Assembly (NCBI GenBank): GCA_910591455.2
Contig: OU342811.1
Location: 4,251,947-4,315,946 of the forward strand
Length of the DNA: 64,000 bases
Direction: 5' to 3'
Source of the DNA: Pholis gunnellus
Lineage: Eukaryota > Chordata > Actinopteri > Perciformes > Pholidae
The notes under the pieces are model-generated. The model saw nothing but the letters and a program-made list of their open reading frames with translations. It was not told the DNA's origin and ran no database searches. Shown here one piece after another: positions 55,146 to 64,000 of this stretch (its first letter is position 1; each line of letters begins with the position of its first letter). A program made the position numbers and the translations under genes.

Positions 55146-57683
55146 CGTGACGCATGGAACTCCATAAGATCCTCTGAGTGGTGATCCTAACATATAAACA
55201 CGTCAGAAGGCTCAGGTTTTCCCTCTTTATCTTCATCCATGGCCACGTATTCAGGTAGATGGATGGTTACTAAGATGTGGGGTGACAGGCCTAGAGGAAC
55301 AGCCTGGCAGGAGGGCACCGGTGAAATGACATGTGCTGCACATCCCGGCAGCAACCTCCTTTCCATCTACTTTGATCAAAAACAAATCATTGACTGTTAT
55401 TTTTTATATATCATGAAAGAACGAACTAGATACAAATGTATTTTTATAATAAAAGCACAAAATCTATTGAATAGATTTTTGGTTGGTATTTTTGTCCTGA
55501 TCTAGGTCTTACATAAATCTATAAGAATATGTGTTTATGATCCTCACAGACTTTGTTACCTACAAATATTTTGGAAATTATAAAACACTGATGATTCTGA
55601 AATATATATTTTTTTAATTTGTCCACATAATATCAGTTTCAACTTTTCAAGAATGAGGCCCAATGACTGAATCACACCTCAGTGACCATATTTGCAAACC
55701 AGGACATAAAACAACAGAACACATCTTGGAATCCTTAAAGGCATTTCATAAAATAGTGCACTACACGACCATGGCCGAGTATAAGGTCATCAAAACACAG
55801 CGTGTGGGTACAGAACAGCTACTACATGGGTAGGTTTTGTGGAAATATCATGATGTGGCTTGAGATAAGTGGATTTGTTACGTTGTCTATGTAAAGGACA
55901 TAAAACTAAATAAGTCAGCGAGCAGAGGAGGCCATAATGTAAAAATAAAGTTTCATTCCAAAATGTCATGTATTGCTGGTGACTGAAAATGAAATTGATC
56001 ATGAGCTCAACTTTTCTGAGAGAGATAGTAAGTCTCAAGAGGAAACACAACATTTAGCTTTCTTTAAAACAGCAGAGAGAATTTCTCTATATACTGTATG
56101 TTCACCCAAATTAACACTGTCACGATCTGCTGAGCAAAAGGATCGACTGCTGTGTGCAAAGAGTTACTGCACCGCAATAGAGCCTGAAAAACCGTACACC
56201 AAACCACTGCTGTCAGAGAAAAACCCAGACCTTTATGGGGAATTTGGGAATCTTCATAGCCTCAATGTTCTTGCGTTTGTGTAAAAAGGCCACATTTGAA
56301 CATGTTCTAAGATCCACAAGGCATCTTTTTCTGCAGAGGAGCGACACATTGCACAGCGGTGAAAACTTGTCACTGAAAGTAACAAAGACGCAATACCGAC
56401 GGAGCAGCTCTGCGCATGCGTCTGCTTCACGCCTACACTCCGCAGAGCGTCGCTCCGGAGATGACAGCTCCACACACAACGCCTCATTTACTAAGAGCCT
56501 CGACACGCAGCAGACATTCTGCTGCTATTTCTGGCCGACCCATGTCACAGTGTTTTTGGTGTGTGAGTGAGTCAGTGAGAAAGGAAATGTGTGCATAGCA
56601 CAGATTTAAATGGAACTTGTGTCTCCTTTGTTAAGAGCGAGTCGTGTCTTCTACATGACCTTTTCTATGGATGTTCGGTACGTGTTTTGCTGTGACTTTG
56701 GGTAGCTTTTAGAATCCTTTATAACCGCAAGAAACTGTTAAGGCACCTTTTTATATTTGATACTCAGAACATGCAGTAGATATACAACACTTCATCAAGT
56801 TCCCGTAAGGTATGTTTTCCTCGTTTTTCACATTCATGTCATTTGTGAAAGCCTCAAACCCTGAACCCTCAAGGACTCACTGACGTCACCTGGTGAGGGG
56901 TTGAGTGTGAGAGACTGTGAGGGCTTGAGATGGTGTAGATAGGAACGGGACAGCACTTTGCTGCAACTTATCACATTCTACTTTTTACTCCCTGATTTGA
57001 ACGTCTTCAGGCTCTTTCCTCACGAGATGAGGTAATTTCTTATAATATATTTACTGGATTGGGCAAAGTCTGTATCTAATGCTGACTTACGGAAAGGGTT
57101 CATAAAGGGCTCAACATGTCTGCCAGAGATCCTCAAACACTCGATGATCTGACAGTGGGACAGACTTTGTGGAAGCGCGCTTCAAAGTCCGTGAGTCCGT
57201 AAGGGGGGAGATTGGGATTGGGCCATTACCTTTCTCCGCCCTGATCAGCTTCACTGTTCCCAATAACTCCTCCCCCTCCTCCTTCCTAGAGTATTTAGTC
57301 TGTGTGCTCCTCTTTGTCTGTGCCAGTTCATCTTAGTCTTGGTCCAGCAAGTTGTCCCTGTGATCTTGGTTACCTGGTATTTTAGCCTCACCCCTGTTTT
57401 TAGATGTGTTTGCCTGTACTGATCTGTGTACCGAACCTCTGCCAGTAAAGAATGTCCTGGTCTAGAGTCATGCTTTTGAGTCCTTGCCTCAGTTTGTGGC
57501 TTCGGCCTTAACGGGATATTCAGTAAAGTATTCCTTTTAAATAATGTATGTTAGTAATAAGTGCCTATGCATGTTTGTTTTACCCTTCATCATTTGTCTG
57601 AATGTTTTATGTCCGTGTAAAAGCTTCTTTCCTTATGTGCAAAAGTCCCATGCTTGCGTCCCTGTTGTGTGTGTTGTATGTGT

Positions 57684-57688
<5 letters not shown>
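55146..57688. other. Gene-free stretch
   Basis: Short frames only. A frame at 55239-55505 starts MATYSGRWMVTK but has no recognisable domain or splice partner. 57230-57480 (CTCCTCCCCCTCCTCC, then AGTATTTAGTCTGTGTGC) has an LTR-like texture without paired ends. Confidence 0.4.

Positions 57689-57729
<41 letters not shown>
57689..57729. repeat. (TG)n microsatellite
   Basis: About 20 TG steps. Confidence 0.93.
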
Positions 57730-57880
57730 CTCAGTATATGATGTGAGTAAAACTGGCAGCAGTCGTATGCTTCCTGTTAGGATCAGACTTCTGCAGACCA
57801 CCTGCTGCAAACAGAACAAAGGGGAAATCATATTCATGCTTCCCACTGTGGCCCTTATTACGTGACAACAAAACAGCCGC

Positions 57881-57912
57881 TGTGTGTGTGGGTGTGTGTG
57901 TGTGTGTGTGTG
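57881..57912. repeat. (TG)n microsatellite, interrupted
   Basis: TG run with one GG interruption. Confidence 0.9.
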
Positions 57913-58439
57913 TTATGTGTGAGTATGTATAAGTGCATGTGTCAAAGCATTGTCTTCACTTGTTTATAATGAATATGGAATGGTGCAGCAGGACTTTTGT
58001 GTTTACATAAAACTCAGGGCTCATTATCGGGAGAATTAATTTACATGTATTTTTCAATCCTAATAATGCCGAACATTATTTATATAATGTAATTCTATTC
58101 TTCATATTCTATCATTTAGATACATATTTGTTGTCTTGTTGTGTTTATTACTGGAGCCTGAGTGGCACATGACTGGATACACACGTCCGCATTGGAAAAG
58201 TTAGCGTGGTGATTGGATAAAGTGCATCGGACCTTGAGACAGTCACAGCCCGCGGCGTCTTCCGACCACCCGGCCGGACCAGCCGGACCAAACCCCAGCG
58301 AAACCTGACCCCGCTAGGACCCGGGGCTATTCCAGCAGCCAGCCTGAACTAGGTGGGGCAAAAGGAGGCGGACTCTGTTTACAACGTTGATGCTTGGTGC
58401 ACAAACACTGGCAAAGATGATAGACAATCTTTTCCTGTG

Positions 58440-58625
58440 TTGATTTTATTTCTTTTGTGAAGAGGCCTGTCATATTATCTGCCCAGAGAGTTCACCAGGG
58501 GTTCTGTGCCTTTGTTTATGTTTTTCTTGGGCAGCATAAATGGACTACTGCATTGTTGTGCAACCCTTGTGCTGCACAATGAAAAGAAATGTTCCTTGGA
58601 CCTTGATCCTTGAACCATGATATAA
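58440..58625 (+). mobile_element. Possible LINE 3' end
   Basis: Ends in a simple CCTTGGACCTTGATCCTTGAACC pattern typical of short-repeat tails of L2/CR1-type LINEs. It is preceded by GGGCAGCATAAATGGACTACTG-like 3' UTR sequence. No coding part is attached. Confidence 0.35.
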
Positions 58626-58849
58626 CATGATGCATCATCTATCTATAATATTCACTTCATAAGTATTTATGCGTTGCCCTCATCTCGAACTGGTACTACC
58701 TTCTGGAAAAAGACTATTTCTTGGAACAGGAAATAGACCAACCTTTGGATGGGTACATACAATCTGGGTGCTTTGTTTAGAAAATATGTAATACCTAAAT
58801 TGAGGATACCTAAATTAGATAATCAAGATAGTTGTTAAGATGGGAGTGG

Positions 58850-59525
58850 TTTTGCTCTTCCAGCCATGAACTGAACCCATTTCTCAAGAAGATGAAGCAA
58901 GAAGACGTCAGCTCTCTCTCTCTCTCTTCTACACTTCTTTGACTCTGGATGTGGACGCTGAAGGGTGGTGTCCACCACCTTTCCCCCTCCCTCTGCCATC
59001 AGACCCGGGAGGAGTGCTTTCAGCACACTTACATTATACTTGTTTATAGTACTGTTATCTGTTTGTTTTTGCACTATATTTTATTGTACATTTGTGACGA
59101 CCCCTCCCTTCTACCAGGGGTCTGTGTCCTGTTTTATCCTCAGTTGTCTGCCAGGATGTTAATCGGCCACTGATGGGCAACACCTGAGCTTTGGGTTGGT
59201 CCCAGCTATAAAGGCTGCCCCTGTTCTTTGGCTGTGGTCTCCTCCCGGCTCCTCTCTTCGCTGCCTCCTGTTTGGAGGACCTGGATGCTGTTTTTGTTTA
59301 TTTAGTTAGGTTTAGTTAGTGGTACTTTCAATAAATGTCTATTTATATACTCCTATATATATATATATATACCTCATGTTGCGCCCTTTTGAGCCGGGTC
59401 GTGACACTTTTTTAATGTTTCTATTTTTTGCCCTGTGTAGATTGTTTAATGTTATGCACCATCCACCATGTGAAATGCCTTGTATGTGCAACATACCCTT
59501 GGCAAATAAACAGTTCTGATTCTGC
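58850..59525 (+). mobile_element. Probable LINE 3' UTR, interrupted by a small LTR
   Basis: 58990-59092 (CAGACCCGGGAGGAGTGCTT... TTTTGCACTATATTTTATTG) and 59407-59525 (TTTTTAATG... CCATGTGAAATGCCTTGTATG... AAATAAACAGTTCTGATTCTG) read as one 3' UTR ending in a TCTGATTC-type tail. This is common for L2-like LINEs. The two parts are separated by the insertion at 59093-59406. Confidence 0.4.
59093..59406 (+). mobile_element. Small solo LTR (314 bp)
   Basis: Ends TGTGACGACCC and GGGTCGTGACA form a near-perfect 11-bp inverted pair. The layout is LTR-like: TATAAAG at 59207-59213, a pyrimidine-rich leader (CTCCTCCCGGCTCCTCTC), AATAAA at 59330-59335, then an AT run (59353-59371) and the end. The target duplication would be CATT/CTTT with one mismatch. 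No internal genes, so it is a solo LTR or TRIM-type element in plus orientation. Confidence 0.55.
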
Positions 59526-59529
59526 TGGA

Positions 59530-61085
59530 AGGCCCACTGAGAGCAGGAACATCTCCACAGGCTGAGAGGACATCCAGCCGACCTGAAGAAGTATCTCCCT
59601 TCAACTGTTTCTAAAAGACTCCAAATATGATCGATAACTGAACCCTGCATGCCAGATCTCTCCCTCTTGGCTCTGCCGGTACCGCCTCTTCTCTGGCCTT
59701 TGGTTTCTAAACTGTTAACATTTGCAAACCCGTGCCGTCTAATGTGCCATGCAGCTCTGATCTAGGATGCACCAATGTGCTGAAGATGTATTCCAGCCAC
59801 TGAGAGCAACACACTTTAATAGAAATCACTGTGAGATTAAGAACTTTTTACACTGGCAAAAGGTGCCACAAGGATCCCTGCTGCTAAGAAAGGGGGGCGA
59901 TAAGGTGACTCAGCATCCTGAGAGATGAAGACGAGGAAGAACGGTTCCAGCCGAACCTCAACGAAGAAGACGACCATTCCGAAGACATCACAGACAGCCG
60001 AATCCAGCAAGAGATGTAAGAGGAACTACAATCATCCAACCAGATGCAGATTTTAAAAGAGGAAAAGCCGTCACTGCATACAGCTTAACCTCCAATCTGC
60101 CCTTCAGAGCCGTCGGTTGAAACACCGTTCCCAGATGTAAATGAGTTGATGTTCCTCGGCCAAATTTAAGTCTCATAATAAGATAATCTCAGATAGAAAT
60201 ATCTTAGGCCTAATGATCGAATTTAAATCAAAACTTATATAAAGGTGCTTCTCAAACTCTCAGCTGCTGAACGTTGCATAAATGTTTTGAGCCAAATTTA
60301 AGGTATAAACTTCAAATGACGGATTTAATGGATGAATGATACGAGTCACTGATTCTTCTTCATTTAGTTGTAGTTCATTGTACTCTTCATCCTATTCATT
60401 AATCAGTCCTTTCACTTTGTTTATTTTACCGTTTAATTTATTTTCTCTTTAGAAGTTTAGTTTTGTAGTTAGTCCAATAAATATTTAATCTATAAAGAAC
60501 TTTATCATTTGATTTGTGAGGATATGAAATAATAGGTCCCTGTACACCTTGAGAAGAACTCCGTAGCAACCCTGAGATTAAGATTGAATTGATTAATATC
60601 AAATCTTGCAGTTTTCTCTATTTGTCCTAAATTGGGTGGCGTCCAAAATGAAACCTTCTGTTAGTTAAACTAAAGGTGGCTTATGAAGTAGGCTGAGTGC
60701 CATCATTCTTTTGCACTAATGTATGGGTTTATAAGTCCTAATTGAATTACTTATAATCGTTGCATTTCTTGATATTAATTATTATTTATTAAATCTGCTA
60801 CCAGCAACAACGCTACAGTATAATTCCCAGACATGTAAACAGTGCTTTTATCAGTGAATTATTTGTGACAGCCACGTGATTGTGCACGACCAAACGTAGC
60901 GAGTACTACGCCGACTATAAACTAAGCTTGAGTAGTGGAAAACATTTTGTCTGATGAATTTGTGTAGTATCAGATTCATTTATTTTCCACCCGTTTGCTG
61001 TTCTCAATGTCACGCTGTGTACTTTTAATGTTTTCAAGCTGAAAAAGCACATTTGAAATTAAAACTGATAGAGTGAGGAGGGCAC

Positions 61086-61090
<5 letters not shown>
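59530..61090. other. Gene-free stretch
   Basis: No domain-bearing frame. AT-rich from 60180 on. Nothing else recognised. Confidence 0.45.

Positions 61091-61141
<51 letters not shown>
61091..61141. repeat. (TG)n microsatellite
   Basis: About 25 TG steps, uninterrupted. Confidence 0.95.
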
Positions 61142-61143
<2 letters not shown>

Positions 61144-62309
61144 AGCCTACAGGACAGGCTATTAGTGCTGATCCAGTGTCACCCAGTGGGCCATGCAGAC
61201 TGTGATTATTCAGATGAGAGTATTTGTTAAGGCAGCTCACTGATCAGACGTGTCAGTTGCTGTGACTGCAACTTTGATAATAGACTGACGCAAATTCACA
61301 AAAGGGCTGTGCAGCTTTGCAGTTGCTAAACCTGCACAAATAAGACGAAAAAAGAAAACCGTATATTCGTCAAAGCACCCGTTAAGGGGGACATGCCCCC
61401 CTAACACGGCCAAGCACATAGCGTCTCGGTGCTCCTGTGCTATTTGCACGTATTTAAATGAGGTTATATGCAGACATTTGGCATCAAATTGGCCCCTTTC
61501 TATGCAAATGAGCCTCATCACAGAGCCAGTCCAACGAACAACGGCCAGCGCTGATAGCCACACGCAGTGACAGTGAAATGATTAGCGTCTCCAGAGAGTT
61601 GGTGGTAACTGAAGCACATATATAAGGCCTGTCACGCCCAGACCTTCCTTTGTATTGTACCCTGGCAAAGGCAACCCCATGCTTTGCTCAAACACGTTTT
61701 TTTTGGAATGCAATGACAGTCGTGTCATGAAAAATAAATGAATAAAGCGTATCAGTCTTTTTTCCTATCTTTAAGAGCGTGTTCTTTCAATTTGAGTGAA
61801 TTGCTTTTTTTCTTTCACTTCAGATTTTGTAATGCTTCTCCCTCAAAACCCTGTTTTCACATTAAAATAGCCCCTGCTTGCACTTGCGCTGATTTTGCTC
61901 TAACTGTATGCTTGCACTCAGATATCTTATTGCTTGTACAGATTTGCTGCACTCGAGCTTCAGCCCTTCTCCTCACAGGTTGCTTCTGTGTGCTTGTGAA
62001 ACATCTGCTCTCGCATTTCTCCTCAGCTCTTGTTTTTTATTTGTGCACCAACCCTGTCAAAATTCCCCAACTAATAGAATGGTTTCATTTAGTGTTGACC
62101 AATGCAATGATTGATGGGGAACATCTGTTTGTTTTTTGTGTCCACACTACCTAGTATTAGCCTGATACAGGCCCCAGGTGACACACGCGTAGACAACAGC
62201 AGAAAATGGCCCACAAAGGTTGCTGGTTTGCATCTAAGTTTCTGAAATCTGGATATGTTTACATGCTCAATACATAACCGGAATACTATGCATGTCTTAT
62301 TCAGTCTCT
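61142..62309. other. Gene-free stretch
   Basis: 61490-61640 has an octamer ATGCAAAT and several E-box-like words and may be regulatory, weakly. 61850-62100 has repeated TGC(T/A)CTCG and CTTGCACT words, an irregular CT-rich repeat. The 138-codon frame across it (61738-62154) is unlikely to be real. Confidence 0.35.
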
Positions 62310-63115
62310 ACACTGTAAAAAAAATTCTGTGTAATATACGGTAAAATACCGGCAGCTGTGGTTGCCAGAACTTCACCGTAAAAAATAAAGTGAGAATGTA
62401 TAATACATCACGGTATGTTTTTTTGGCAACCGTAGATTTCACAGTTGAGAACTGTTTTTTGTTTATGGTAAATAACTATAAAAAAACAGATTTCATAAAC
62501 CTGTTTACGGTAATATGCAACTTAACGGTAAATTACTGGCAGCTGTGGTTGCCAGAACTTCACCGTAAAAAATAAAGTGAGAATGTATAATACATCACGG
62601 TATGTTTTTTTGGCAACCGTAGATTTCACAGTTGAGAACTGTTTTTTGTTTATGGTAAATAACTATAAAAAAACAGATTTCATAAACCTGTTTACGGTAA
62701 TATGCAACTTAACGGTAAATTACTGGCAGCTGTGGTTGCCAGAACTTCACCGTAAAAAATAAAGTGAGAATGTATAATACATCACGGTATGTTTTTTTGG
62801 CAACTGTAGATTTCACAGTTGAGAACTGTTTTTTTTTACGGTAAATTACTATAAAAAACAGATATCATTAAACCTGTTAACGGTAATTTGCTTTAGAAGC
62901 CATGTTTATGGTAAATAACTTTAAAAACAGCAACTATACTGTGAACCTAATTACAGTTTTTCTCAGTAAAAAGCACAGTACAACTGTATGATACATTTAT
63001 TTATTGAAAAATGCAATTTAACGGTAAATTACCGGCAGCTGTGGTTGCCAGAACTTTACCATAAAAAAATATATTGACAATGTATAAGACATCACGGTAC
63101 AAAAATACGGTACAA
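62310..63115. repeat. 187-bp tandem repeat of transposon-like sequence
   Basis: Units start GGCAGCTGTGGTTGCCAGAA at 62351, 62538 and 62725 (period exactly 187). The first two units are identical base for base as far as I can see. The third decays after about 130 bp, and a partial fourth begins at 63034. Each unit contains internal near-palindromes and several ACGGTAA/TTACCGT words. The left edge has CACTGTAAAAAAAATTCTG. From memory, CGGTAAAATACCGGCAGCTG is part of a common teleost MITE. Two identical 61-codon frames inside are by-products. Confidence 0.85.
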
Positions 63116-64000
63116 CGTAGAACATATTACAATTGGTTGGCATATATTTCAGTCAACTTCTGATTATTGTAAATTACAAAGGAAATAAAATAAAGCATAT
63201 TGTAAATCAAGGTACAGACCATCCTTGATAAACCTTAAGAAACTAACATTCTTTGTGAAAAACAGGTTGAACTGATACAATATCTTGTACAATATATTCA
63301 CAAAGCAGTGTTGAGATCTTGAAGCAACAGCATGTGTCCATATATATGAAGGATAAACCATGAATAAACATGAAAAGATTAGCCACTTGCCCTGAGTTGA
63401 TCAAGAAGAATGAGTCACTGAGTCCAGACTGAAGAGGTCACTCAACATGGTATAGTCTCACATGGACATGAAGTTCAGGAAGTTGGAACTTGAAGCGTGT
63501 ATTTTCACCAGTTCTGCTTGAGGACTCGTCTCTTGATGATCCTCTCTGCAGCCAAAAACAGAAACAAAGGCAAAGTTAGATTGATGCAGTGCTTCAGCAT
63601 GATGCCTACACAGAGAAACATTCACTGCCTTCTGGTGTTAAAGCTCCAATGACCGAGAAGAAACCAGCACTCTGGAATAACATTTTGTAAGTCACCATTA
63701 GTTAATTAGTTAATAAAAAATATAATTATCAGGTCGATTGGTAAAAAAATTACACATTTCAGCACTAAGGCATCATCAGCATGTGTGTAATTTCTGTCGA
63801 CAAGCAGCCTAAATACACAGATGCCTCCACTCAAGCAATAAAGACTATCATCATGTTTGATACAACCAGGTTATCGGCACATCTTATTAATTCCATCAAC
63901 TCTACATTTTTATTTTTTATTTTTTTAATTCAATGACTTTTAAGACCTTTTAAATATCTCTAAAAGCAATTACATTACTGTTGCAAAATAAATAGAGAAA
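63116..64000. other. Gene-free end of window
   Basis: AT-rich sequence with short frames only. Nothing recognised up to the window edge. Confidence 0.45.

Noticed and set aside
55239..55505. Possible exon starting MATYSGRWMVTK
   Set aside because: No family recognised, no matching splice acceptor or further exons.
61738..62154. 138-codon Cys/Leu-rich plus-strand frame
   Set aside because: Lies in irregular CT-rich repeats; no recognisable domain.
62390..62762. Two identical 61-codon frames, possible duplicated small gene
   Set aside because: They are the identical 187-bp units; the sequence has palindromes and MITE-like words, not coding character.
62351..62911. CRISPR-like array
   Set aside because: Units are contiguous 187-bp tandem copies without unique spacers, in a vertebrate genome.

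Overview
The window looks like ray-finned fish (teleost) DNA. No host protein-coding gene, rRNA or tRNA gene could be recognised. The case for a teleost rests on the mix of mobile elements: Tc1-like, hAT, piggyBac and Harbinger-like DNA transposons, at least three kinds of APE/RNase H-type LINE, solo LTRs of gypsy-like design and tRNA-derived SINEs. Long (TG)n tracts fit too. The stretch reads as a large intron or gene desert used as a landing area for transposons, with a few AT-motif-rich blocks that look like conserved non-coding enhancers. All family names come from reading motifs by eye; no database search was possible.

Layout. 0.4-2.0 kb: a Tc1-like transposon (minus strand) with doubled terminal repeats and one frameshift in its transposase, followed by a LINE scrap. 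2.5-15.3 kb: mostly unique sequence, with a degenerate minisatellite near 10.6-11.0 kb. 15.3-17.3 kb: several LTR-like pieces and a poly-C tract. 17.5-18.0 kb: the best candidate regulatory block. 18.9-20.8 kb: three unrelated elements (hAT derivative, solo LTR, Tc1-type MITE) packed into one AT microsatellite. 20.8-27.0 kb: repeats and a decayed SAMD3-like multicopy teleost sequence joined to a gypsy-type gag remnant.

27.75-31.38 kb is the clearest part. A solo LTR with a 5-bp target duplication carries a 44-bp minisatellite, and inside that minisatellite sits a complete hAT transposon (TIRs, 8-bp target duplication). Its five-exon transposase gene reads open from start to stop (572 aa). A piggyBac deletion derivative follows (31.5-32.7 kb). 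34.9-40.3 kb is a three-level nest: a Harbinger-like element contains a second TIR element, which contains a 5'-inverted LINE. 40.6-43.3 kb is a decayed LINE with RNase H on the minus strand.

43-64 kb is mainly unique sequence with microsatellites, a SINE, an L2-type LINE fragment, a solo LTR with an unusual internal duplication (54.26-55.14 kb), a small LTR inside a LINE tail (59.1-59.4 kb) and a 187-bp tandem repeat (62.3-63.1 kb). The genes seen are all element-encoded, so they do not form a pathway. The interest lies in their nesting order, in one apparently intact transposase, and in possible enhancers. I did not find a new biological system here.
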